In this document: positions 7,020 through 13,701 of the stretch, in pieces | Layout: each line of letters starts with the position of its first letter | Position numbering within the stretch: position 1 is the stretch's first letter | Program-made: the position numbers and the translations under genes | NCBI GenBank assembly: GCA_947177695.1 | Contig: CAMWVO010000020.1 | Location: 1 to 13,715, forward strand | Length of the DNA stretch: 13,715 nucleotides | Source: an uncultured Clostridia bacterium | Lineage (GTDB): Bacteria; Bacillota; Clostridia; Oscillospirales; Ruminococcaceae | Direction of reading: 5' to 3' | The notes under the pieces: generated by a model | Databases searched by the model: none | What the model was told of the DNA's origin: nothing | The model's input: the letters and a program-made list of their open reading frames with translations, nothing else

Positions 7020-8723
7020 TCATTTTACGACCCTTACGGGCGCATAGTAAATGTCCTCGATAATGTCGTCGTCATAGTAATCGCTGCCCCTGCCGCATCT
7101 GCGTGTAACGCCGCCTTTCAGGTCTTTTTCATAGTAGTAGTCCGTGACGTAAACGCCCTCTCTTCCGCCGTTCAGCTCATCGTCGCCTATGAATGTGTGA
7201 ATAAGCTCCACCATATCTCCATTATCGTTATAAAAATACTCGTTAATAGAATCGCACCCATAACTGAAAGTGTGCTTGACAAGCCTGTTGCGATCGTCGT
7301 ATTCCCACGTCTCGACATAATCCTGTATTGAATCTTTCGCTTCATAGATAATTGTGTCGAGCTCCTCGTATATCTTATTCCCGAAGCTGTCATATTGATA
7401 AAACCAACGTATCAAAACATCTCCGACCTTAACACCATCATAACTGTAAATTTCAGCAGCTCTTTCATTTGCTAAAAAAGTTTCCTCAAGAACTCTTCCC
7501 TGTTCATCGGTAACAAACTTGTAGAAAGACTCGTCCATATCGGTATATGGGTAGTTCGACCGCGTTATATTAATATTTCCGTAATAGTCTATGCTCCAAT
7601 CATAATCCGCTTCGGGAGTATAGCTGTTAAAACCGTGTATCTTTGTCACCCTGCCATTATCGTCATACTCATATTTAAATGTACAGGTATCGCTTGACGA
7701 TTCATCATCATTATAATGTTTCCTGAAAATGCTCGAGACGTTGCCCATAGCGTCATAGCTCATCACGGCTTTGTAGGTGTCAAGCCCCGTAAAACCGTTA
7801 CTGCGGCACACATAGACGGGCTTTAGCTCCACGCCGAATTCGAGACCGTCAGCCATGTCATAGCTTCTGTAAAAGCTGTCGATCGCATTTGCCAAAAGGT
7901 AAAGCGGGTTCTTGTAACCGCTTTCGAGTACTTCCCTTGTCAGTGTTACCGAATAGTCCGTGCAGTAGTCAAGTTCGCTCATGCAGTTATCGCGGAGACT
8001 TCGGTACTCGTCCTCGGAAACCTCCTCGCCGCCGAAACGATAGCTGTAAAAGCTGTCATCGCCCGAACTCGGATAGGAATATCCGCATATCTCCTTTACG
8101 GAAATGCTGCCGCCGTCAAAGACTATCTCCATAATACCGCCGTTGCCTGCATCACAGCCGCCCGCATAGCAATTGGCAAGAATAACCTTTTTGCCGTCCC
8201 GAACATAAAATTCTGGCAGATCGCCGTCATAAGAGCTGTAAGGCTCGCCGCGGGGACTAAAGGCGTTTTGTGCAGCCTTAACATGGACAGCTTTCCCATC
8301 GGCAAATGTGAATACTTCCGTCAGACTTCCCATTGAGGATATCTGCAAAAACACTTCGGGAACACCGTCTCCGTTCATATCCGCGACCATTGCATTGGTG
8401 CGGTACTGCCACTTTTCCGCAAAATCGGAATTATCAACAAGCGCGGTAACATAGTCTGCCGCACGGTGGTCAAAGCCTTGCAGGGACGGCTTCGGCAGCT
8501 TGGGAGAAGCTTCTTTCTCGGCTTCCGTTTCCGTCATTTCCGCCGTTTCCGTTTTGAAAATTTCCGTTTCCGTTTTTATTTCCGTTGTTTCCGAAGCCGT
8601 TTCCGTTATTTCCGCGGCGTTTGCAGTTTCTTCCGTGACCTCGCCGCTGCCGTCACAGCCGTTAAAGCAGGTCAGGACAAGCGCCGCAAGAACCGCAAAT
8701 GCTTTCCGTTTCGATCTGTTCAC
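7020..8723 (-). CDS. Surface lipoprotein with calcium-loop-like motif and YD-type repeats
   Basis: No family recognised over the full length. 567 residues from a GTG start. Residues 1-22 form a lipoprotein signal (basic start, hydrophobic core, FNGC with Cys23; Cys19 is an alternative). A Thr/Glu-rich spacer spans about 27-72. A globular part follows, with DMNGDGVPEV (115-124) resembling an EF-hand/FG-GAP calcium loop. The second half has at least six YD/RHS-like units, such as SYDAMGNVSSI (322), YEYDDNGRVTKI (351), YQYDSFGNKIYEE (442), WEYDDRNRLVKH (473) and YFYNDNGDMVEL (496), suggesting a beta-sheet repeat structure. The GTG at 8723 is preferred because AAAGGA lies about 8 bases upstream and it starts the signal peptide; a longer frame from 8822 would overlap the upstream gene and bury the signal. 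It begins 14 bases after the TerD-fusion stop, so it shares that operon. Probably anchored outside the membrane. Confidence 0.85.
   Translation of the reverse strand: MNRSKRKAFAVLAALVLTCFNGCDGSGEVTEETANAAEITETASETTEIKTETEIFKTETAEMTETEAEKEASPKLPKPSLQGFDHRAADYVTALVDNSDFAEKWQYRTNAMVADMNGDGVPEVFLQISSMGSLTEVFTFADGKAVHVKAAQNAFSPRGEPYSSYDGDLPEFYVRDGKKVILANCYAGGCDAGNGGIMEIVFDGGSISVKEICGYSYPSSGDDSFYSYRFGGEEVSEDEYRSLRDNCMSELDYCTDYSVTLTREVLESGYKNPLYLLANAIDSFYRSYDMADGLEFGVELKPVYVCRSNGFTGLDTYKAVMSYDAMGNVSSIFRKHYNDDESSSDTCTFKYEYDDNGRVTKIHGFNSYTPEADYDWSIDYYGNINITRSNYPYTDMDESFYKFVTDEQGRVLEETFLANERAAEIYSYDGVKVGDVLIRWFYQYDSFGNKIYEELDTIIYEAKDSIQDYVETWEYDDRNRLVKHTFSYGCDSINEYFYNDNGDMVELIHTFIGDDELNGGREGVYVTDYYYEKDLKGGVTRRCGRGSDYYDDDIIEDIYYAPVRVVK
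8523..8636. repeat. Imperfect TTCCG-type repeat in the lipoprotein linker
   Basis: The pentamer TTCCG, mostly as TTTCCG, occurs eleven times in about 115 bases, with frequent 6-base multiples between copies. On the coding strand it reads as repeats of ACGGAA/CGGAAA and encodes the Thr/Glu-rich spacer of the lipoprotein. Such tracts can change copy number by slippage without breaking frame when the unit is 6 or 9 bases. Confidence 0.7.
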
Positions 8724-8737
8724 TCCGTAATTCCTTT

Positions 8738-10051
8738 CTACGAAACGATCGTCACCCCGTAGCTTCGGCAGATGTCCGCAAGAGACATTGCCATGCCCTT
8801 TCCCGATGATATCATTTCCCACACGCCGTCAGTTTTCTCAAAGCCCAGAGCAAGTATGGTGCGGCACTGTATCCCCTTTTCAAGGGGCATATGCATATGC
8901 ACGCCGTTTTCGCACAGGACGCTTATTTCCGCGTCCTCAAGCATACTGAAAAGCTGGTCTGGCTTGTTTCCGTAAATGGAGAACAGCATTACCATGCGGG
9001 TAACGTCCCGCGGTACCGTGCCGAAATCAATGTACATCGACCTTTTGTCCGCGGCGTTGAGGTACTTCACGCTGCCACAGTCGGAGTGATCGTTTCCGAA
9101 AAATATCATGCGCCTGTCGGAGCTGACCGTCCCATTGCTGTTCAGCATGAAAAGATATCCGTCAATGTCTGCCGCCGTTCTTGCAGACCGATAGAGAAGC
9201 TCTATCTTGTACTGCTTTTGTGAAAGCGGTATCCTTTTTCCGCTTGGGATAAGCACGTTCTCCTCTTTGTAGCCGCTGTCTCCGCTGTAGGTGACAGGCT
9301 CGTCTGTCGGCTCATAGGAGGGCTCCACCGTCTCCTGCTCCGGTTCGGGAAGCGTGGCAAGCTGAACGGGGTCAAGCCGTTCGAGCATTTCCCCGTGGCG
9401 AATGGGGGCGTCCCGCTGAATTGAGCATAGCATATAGCCTGCGGACATCGGATCGTTCTCATCGCCTATCTCGCCGCTTATAAGTATCTTCCGCTCAACA
9501 GCCGACCTGATTCGTATATATCCGTGGATAAGCGAGCCGCTGCGAACCTTTCCCACCGTAAGCGTGACGGTGTTGAACCCCGTTGACAGCGTATCCGCAG
9601 ACAGGCTGACGTTGTAGAGTTCTCCCGATATTTCAGCCTCAACAGGCGCGTAAAGCTCCATAGCAAAGGACTGCTCCCTTTCGGCGGGAAGTCTGCCCAG
9701 AGAAACGGTACGGGGCAAACCCCAGTACTGCTCCTCGCCCTCAATACCCAGCAGCATACCGTTTATTTCCACATCTGAAAATTTCGTATCGCCGTATTTG
9801 CAGTACACCGAGACCATCTGCTCGTAAGGGATACCCTCGCTTGTCAGCTCTACCTTTATATTGTTTACCGTAACGTTTTCCGCGGCAATAACAAGCACGG
9901 GTCCAGAAGAATTGCACAGCACCGCGCCGTTTCCGTTTATCGTACAGCTTTTGGTCACAATGAAGCTTCCCTCATACTCCCCTGCGGGAATATTAACAAC
10001 GCCCGAACCGCGGGGGTTGTCCAGAAGCCTCTGGATATTGTTTTCCGCCAA
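8738..10051 (-). CDS. Beta-helix plus TerD-domain fusion protein
   Basis: 437 residues, no signal peptide, presumably cytosolic. Residues about 15-100 look like a short right-handed beta-helix (SGVVNIPAGEYEGSFIV, TINGNGAVL, VTVNNIKVEL). About 112-196 is a second beta-rich module with an SADTLSTGFNTVTLTVG-type strand pattern. An acidic, Pro-rich linker covers about 234-260. The C-terminal 265-437 is a TerD domain: IPSGKRIPLSQ, DIDGYLFMLNSNGTVSSD (295-312), MIFFGN (315-320), GTVPRDVTRMVMLFSIYG (344-361) and a WEM...LADICRSYGV ending. TerD proteins bind calcium and act in Ter stress responses; the DxD pair (Asp295, Asp297) is kept but the later GDN-type ligand segment is not obvious. The start is TTG at 10051, with AAAGG about 10 bases upstream; an in-frame ATT lies one codon earlier. 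It is 26 bases after the ATPase-like gene and 14 before the lipoprotein. Confidence 0.85.
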   Translation of the reverse strand: MAENNIQRLLDNPRGSGVVNIPAGEYEGSFIVTKSCTINGNGAVLCNSSGPVLVIAAENVTVNNIKVELTSEGIPYEQMVSVYCKYGDTKFSDVEINGMLLGIEGEEQYWGLPRTVSLGRLPAEREQSFAMELYAPVEAEISGELYNVSLSADTLSTGFNTVTLTVGKVRSGSLIHGYIRIRSAVERKILISGEIGDENDPMSAGYMLCSIQRDAPIRHGEMLERLDPVQLATLPEPEQETVEPSYEPTDEPVTYSGDSGYKEENVLIPSGKRIPLSQKQYKIELLYRSARTAADIDGYLFMLNSNGTVSSDRRMIFFGNDHSDCGSVKYLNAADKRSMYIDFGTVPRDVTRMVMLFSIYGNKPDQLFSMLEDAEISVLCENGVHMHMPLEKGIQCRTILALGFEKTDGVWEMISSGKGMAMSLADICRSYGVTIVS

Positions 10052-10077
10052 AATATCACCGCCTTTCCGCTAAGCTT

Positions 10078-12141
10078 TTATCTCAAAAAAATCAGTATTG
10101 CAGCAGCGGCAGCAGCGCACACCGCCCTGAAAATTATCATACCTCTGCACTGCGCCGCATATCCTGCGGAACAGTCTATAGTATCGGCTATCGCCTTTAT
10201 GCCGCATTTTTCCGCAGACGCGTCTGCGCCCGCTCCAACTGCTGTTCCGCAGCCGGGAGCGGCAAATATCATATCCGCGTCCGAAACGGCGTTCAGGCTT
10301 TTCATATCCGAGACGGCAGCGCATACCCTTGCGCCCTTTTCGTGAGCCGCCCGTACCAGACGCCGTTTGTCCGAGGGGACTGCTCTGACCACTGCTTTGA
10401 TATCGTCAAGTCTGTTTTCAAGCTCCGTATCGCCCATTTCCGAGAGCTGGGACGAGCTGAGGACAACTCCCGCAGTTTTTTTCGAGCCCTTTGCTCCGCC
10501 CGAAATACCCGCGTACTTCGCCGCAAATATTGCGGACTCGCGGCTTTCCTCCGTTGCAAGAATTACTCTTACGCCGAGCTTTTCCAGACGCTTTACCTCG
10601 TCCGCTGCGCTGTCGAAAAAGCTGTCGAACAGTACCGCAAGCCCTATCAGCGAATAGCCCGCCGAGGGGAGACGTCCGTCCTTTATCCCGCGGTCGGAAA
10701 CTGCAAATGCAACAACGTCCTTTCCCGAAAGAGAGACCGCCGCCGCAAGCTTCCGAAGCGCGCTTTCATTTGTTATCTTCTGTTTTTTTCCGTCCGCACC
10801 GATGCTGTCGGTGCATCTTTCCAGCAGTATGTCCGCGCCGCCCCGCACGAACGTGAACAGCCGTCCTCCCGCTGAGACCGTTACTCCCGACAGCACGCTT
10901 GCGCCGTCGGCTTTTACCTCGGTCTGCTTTTTAATGTTTGCGGTCTTGCCGTCCTTCTTCCCGATAAATCGGTAAAGAGCCCTGTCCAGCGGGCTTCCGC
11001 CCAGAGCCTCGCCGTCAGCCATGACAGCCGAGGAAGTGCATACCACCGCGTTCCGCAGCATTTCGGAAAGTCCCGCGCCCAGTTCTTCAATACTTCCGAA
11101 CTCCCTGCCGCTGCCGTCGATGAAAGCCGTTCCGCCTGCGGAATACTCCGCTTCCGCAATGATACCCGCCCTCTCGATAACAGCCAGACCTATCCCCGCG
11201 CTGTCGTTCAGACTGTCGGGCTTGAAAATCCTTACACCCTTTTTCTCAAGACGCTTCACCGCCGCAGCCGCCGCAGTCTCGCAGACGAGGTTTTTCCCGC
11301 CCAGACAGACTATCGCCAGCGCCGCCGCAGCCGAGGATACTCCCCGCGCCAGTCCGCCGAGGAGCTGTCCCGAAAGCACACCCGATACAGCAAAAAATAC
11401 CAGTACCGCAGCAGCAGCCGCAGAGCCTGCCGCCGCGGCTGTACGCAGTATTCCCGAAAATTTTTCTCCGTTTATCTCAACAGCCTTTGCCCTTTTCTTT
11501 TTAGCAAGACCCATATTTTCACCTATCGCAGTGATTTTGACCGTACCGCTTCCGCCGCATACGGACGTACCGCCGTACACCATATAGGGATTGCTTATTC
11601 CAAGCACCCCGCCTTTTCTGTAGCCCTCGGGAGGGGCAGTCTTTTCAGCCTTGCCGATAACGCCGAAAACGGACTGATCCACCGTCAGCGAGCCGTCAGC
11701 CATAGTTCCGTCGGCGGGGATAAGATCCCCTGAGGAAACGAATACCGCGTCTCCCACGGCAAGCATTTTCCGCGGGATTTTTTCCGTCCTGCCGTTATTG
11801 CGGAAAACCGTATAGAGCGCGTCCCCGTTGTAACCGCAAAGCTTGTTCAAGGTCTGCTCCGAGCGGTATCTCAGCCATGCCTCCGCAAAGCCGCACAAAA
11901 GTCCCGCGGCAAAAAAAGCCGCAGGTCTTATAAAATCGGGCTCGGAGCTTATAACGCCGATAAGTCCCAGAAGTACGCGGATAATTTCCGCAAGAGCCGC
12001 GACCGCAAAAAGCTTGCAGCTCAGTCCGTTCAAGCCGCGCAGGATATTCCCAACCACGGACGGTTTATATAAAAGCTCGTTCAAGCCGTATTTTTTACGG
12101 GACGCTTCCGCTTCGCGCTCCGAAAGCCCGAAAAAAGTCAT
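10078..12141 (-). CDS. Catalytically dead, truncated P-type ATPase-like membrane protein
   Basis: 687 residues. The architecture is that of a P2-type cation pump: N-terminal GLSEREAEASRKKYGLNEL (5-23), hydrophobic segments about 44-63 and 70-90, actuator domain with GDLIPADG (138-145) and YGGTSVCGGSG (189-199), hydrophobic segments about 233-256 and 268-285, nucleotide- and phosphorylation-domain remnants (RGGADILLERC 433-443; VKRLEKLGVRVILAT 516-530; DADMIFA 621-627) and one last hydrophobic segment at 668-686. All catalytic motifs are changed: TGES to GVIG (160-163), PEGL to LGGKNL, DKTGT to ERAGI (323-327, phosphorylated Asp to Glu), TGD to TEE (530-532), GDGVND to VSDMKS (610-615). Helices M6-M10 are absent. 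The frame is long and intact, so this is a pseudoenzyme rather than a decaying gene. It cannot pump by the known mechanism; a scaffold or sensor role in the Ter-like cluster is inferred. Confidence 0.85.
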   Translation of the reverse strand: MTFFGLSEREAEASRKKYGLNELLYKPSVVGNILRGLNGLSCKLFAVAALAEIIRVLLGLIGVISSEPDFIRPAAFFAAGLLCGFAEAWLRYRSEQTLNKLCGYNGDALYTVFRNNGRTEKIPRKMLAVGDAVFVSSGDLIPADGTMADGSLTVDQSVFGVIGKAEKTAPPEGYRKGGVLGISNPYMVYGGTSVCGGSGTVKITAIGENMGLAKKKRAKAVEINGEKFSGILRTAAAAGSAAAAAVLVFFAVSGVLSGQLLGGLARGVSSAAAALAIVCLGGKNLVCETAAAAAVKRLEKKGVRIFKPDSLNDSAGIGLAVIERAGIIAEAEYSAGGTAFIDGSGREFGSIEELGAGLSEMLRNAVVCTSSAVMADGEALGGSPLDRALYRFIGKKDGKTANIKKQTEVKADGASVLSGVTVSAGGRLFTFVRGGADILLERCTDSIGADGKKQKITNESALRKLAAAVSLSGKDVVAFAVSDRGIKDGRLPSAGYSLIGLAVLFDSFFDSAADEVKRLEKLGVRVILATEESRESAIFAAKYAGISGGAKGSKKTAGVVLSSSQLSEMGDTELENRLDDIKAVVRAVPSDKRRLVRAAHEKGARVCAAVSDMKSLNAVSDADMIFAAPGCGTAVGAGADASAEKCGIKAIADTIDCSAGYAAQCRGMIIFRAVCAAAAAAILIFLR

Positions 12142-12183
12142 ACTCTCAAATTTCTGTCAGAACCTGTCCGGCAGAACTCCTTT
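12142..12183 (-). promoter_or_regulatory. Split ribosome binding site of the ATPase-like gene
   Basis: AAAGGAG (12183-12177) is 35 bases before the ATG at 12141, and an in-frame TGA upstream excludes an earlier ATG, GTG or TTG start. TTCTG (12176-12172) can pair with CAGAA (12156-12152); looping this out leaves 10 bases between Shine-Dalgarno and ATG. Coupling through the tiny overlapping frame at 12146-12193 is an alternative explanation. Confidence 0.4.
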
Positions 12184-12193
12184 CGCGATTCAT
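12146..12193 (-). CDS. Possible 15-codon coupling ORF between kinase and ATPase-like genes
   Basis: The frame MNRERSSAGQVLTEI starts at an ATG that overlaps the kinase stop as ATGA (12193-12190) and ends with TGA at 12148-12146, four bases before the ATPase-like ATG at 12141. Ribosomes finishing the kinase could reinitiate here and then again at the ATPase-like gene, which has no correctly spaced Shine-Dalgarno. The peptide itself has no recognised function. It has no ribosome binding site of its own apart from coupling, and chance is possible. Confidence 0.3.
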   Translation of the reverse strand: MNRERSSAGQVLTEI

Positions 12194-13671
12194 ATTATCT
12201 TTACCTTTATCAGCATTCCCCTGTCGCTCCTTGAAGCGCGGAATACCGTGCCGTCCGTTATGCGTATAGCCTTTCCCGCGGGAACGGGATTTCCCTGGGG
12301 AGACAGCATACCCTCCGCGTTGCGGTTGATGAGAAACCATTCTCCGTTATGGCAGCAGACATAAGCCTGCAAGGTCTTGTCCGCCTTTTCATCGGCAAAA
12401 ACATTGCTCTGCATATGCCACTTGAACAGGGGCGTATTGTGCACAACGTCCAGCTCGGAGTACTTTCTCCACTCGCCGCTGTGACCGCGCACCTCCGTGT
12501 TCAGCTCAAAGCGGACTATGTTCCTGTCCGAAATTCTTGTTCCGCAGAAAGGACAGACAGGGTTGTCCGTGTCGTACAAAACGAACCATTTCTTTTCGCA
12601 GGAGGGATTGGAGCATTTATGCAGCAAGTCCCAAGTGCGGACGAGACCCCGCTCCCACTCCATTGCCGAGGGACGCAGGGGCGGGTTGTGCAGACCGTCC
12701 ACAAAAGCCCTCAGGAACAGCTTTTCAAGGATAGGTCCAAGATCCTTTATAGTTGTCTTCATCGAGGACGGGCGGTTTGAGGTGTCATCGGGATTTTCTA
12801 TGAACAGAGCCATTGGTCCGAGACCCAGATAGTCGTCCTTTTCAGCCGATTCGGAGGAGAAAATTTTCGGTCCCATAAGCGGGTGACGGCAGAAAAGATA
12901 CTCGTAGATAAGCACCGCCAGAGCGTGCAGATCGGTTACAGAGCTTGGTATCATTCTCCGCGGGTCGCTTCTGTCAAGCTCCATTGTGGACAGAACTTCG
13001 GGAGCAATGTAACCTCTCGTTCCCGCCACTTCGGGAGGGAAAAGTCCCGGCACTACCAACGAGTCTATGTCGATTACAACGCAGTTTCCCGTTTTGGGGT
13101 CGATAAGCACGTTGTTGTTGGAAAGGTCGGAATGAGCAAGTCCCGCCTGATGCAGACGGCGTATGGATCTGGACAGCAGCAGGGACATCTGTATCATGGA
13201 GCGGAAATCCCCCAGCTCGCTTTTGTTGAGGAACCGCCTGTTTCCCGACGTGAACCAGTTGCTTTTCTTGTCCTTGCCTTTCAGGTCGAGGAACTGGGAA
13301 GCGTTGTCCCCGAAGAAAAAGCTTTTGGGATATGCAGGGGAAACTATCCCGAATTCGGGCGCAACCACCAGATCGGTAGGCCAGCAGAAGCGTCCCGAAA
13401 AATATTTTGCAAGCCGCTCGTCGCTGCCTATGGCGCCGCCTTTTGATTCGGGTATCGTGGGATTGTAGCGTCCTATGATAGCCTCCAGACGGGCGGACAT
13501 ATTTCGGTCGATCTTGTTCGGCTCGTTGAAAAACTGCACCACGTACGACTTGTCGGGAGCAAAATATGTATATTTCATACCGCCGCGGGGCGGGTTGTCG
13601 GTTATCACATACGGCAGCTTTCTGCCGTCGGAAAGAGTTGCCTCCCCTATCCTGCTCATAATTATGACCAT
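12190..13671 (-). CDS. Ter-type serine/threonine kinase with zinc ribbon and FHA-like C-terminus, WNK-like lysine
   Basis: 493 residues from the ATG at 13671. Kinase domain about 8-350: degenerate glycine loop PPRGGMKYTYF (27-37), VVQFF in place of VAIK (Gln46), catalytic loop HSDLSNNN (Asp182, Asn187), DID replacing DFG (Asp201), GTRGYIAPE (217-225), Asp247 of the conserved DxxxL helix and Arg333 near the end. The missing beta-3 lysine may be replaced by Lys33 at the third-glycine position, as in WNK kinases. A zinc ribbon follows (Cys353, Cys358, Cys373, Cys376), then a beta-rich C-terminal domain about 385-493 with an FLINRNAEGM core that looks like a divergent FHA domain. This kinase-ribbon-FHA layout fits kinases of Ter-type operons. 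The start is uncertain: ATG 13671, ATG 13659, or ATT at 13689, which lies 4 bases after the strong AAAGGAGG. The gene heads the visible cluster; its promoter lies outside. Confidence 0.88.
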   Translation of the reverse strand: MVIIMSRIGEATLSDGRKLPYVITDNPPRGGMKYTYFAPDKSYVVQFFNEPNKIDRNMSARLEAIIGRYNPTIPESKGGAIGSDERLAKYFSGRFCWPTDLVVAPEFGIVSPAYPKSFFFGDNASQFLDLKGKDKKSNWFTSGNRRFLNKSELGDFRSMIQMSLLLSRSIRRLHQAGLAHSDLSNNNVLIDPKTGNCVVIDIDSLVVPGLFPPEVAGTRGYIAPEVLSTMELDRSDPRRMIPSSVTDLHALAVLIYEYLFCRHPLMGPKIFSSESAEKDDYLGLGPMALFIENPDDTSNRPSSMKTTIKDLGPILEKLFLRAFVDGLHNPPLRPSAMEWERGLVRTWDLLHKCSNPSCEKKWFVLYDTDNPVCPFCGTRISDRNIVRFELNTEVRGHSGEWRKYSELDVVHNTPLFKWHMQSNVFADEKADKTLQAYVCCHNGEWFLINRNAEGMLSPQGNPVPAGKAIRITDGTVFRASRSDRGMLIKVKII

Positions 13672-13701
13672 TTTCCCGTTAGGGAAAATGTGTCCTCCTT
13701 T
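13670..13701 (-). promoter_or_regulatory. Kinase translation start region: strong Shine-Dalgarno and hairpin over the ATG
   Basis: AAAGGAGG (13701-13694) is 22 bases before the ATG at 13671. Between them lies a perfect inverted repeat, ATTTTCCC (13689-13682), TAAC loop, GGGAAAAT (13677-13670), whose second arm includes the first two bases of that ATG. The hairpin could hide this ATG or loop out to favour the in-frame ATG at 13659, which would then be 14 bases away. An in-frame ATT at 13689 is correctly placed for a rare start. Confidence 0.5.

Noticed and set aside
8523..8636. CRISPR or mobile-element origin for the TTTCCG repeat
   Set aside because: Units are 5-9 bases without spacers, lie inside a coding frame, and encode a typical lipoprotein linker.
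8724..8822. ATG at 8822 as the start of the lipoprotein
   Set aside because: It overlaps the TerD-fusion gene by 85 bases and would place 33 residues before the signal peptide; the GTG at 8723 has a proper Shine-Dalgarno.
10342..11587. Several plus-strand frames opposite the ATPase-like gene
   Set aside because: Ala/Gly-rich high-GC codons on the minus strand create stop-poor antisense frames; the translations are Arg/Ser/Pro-rich with no motif.
10078..12141. Pseudogene interpretation of the ATPase-like gene
   Set aside because: No internal stop or frameshift in 687 codons, structural segments are kept, and it is packed inside an operon.
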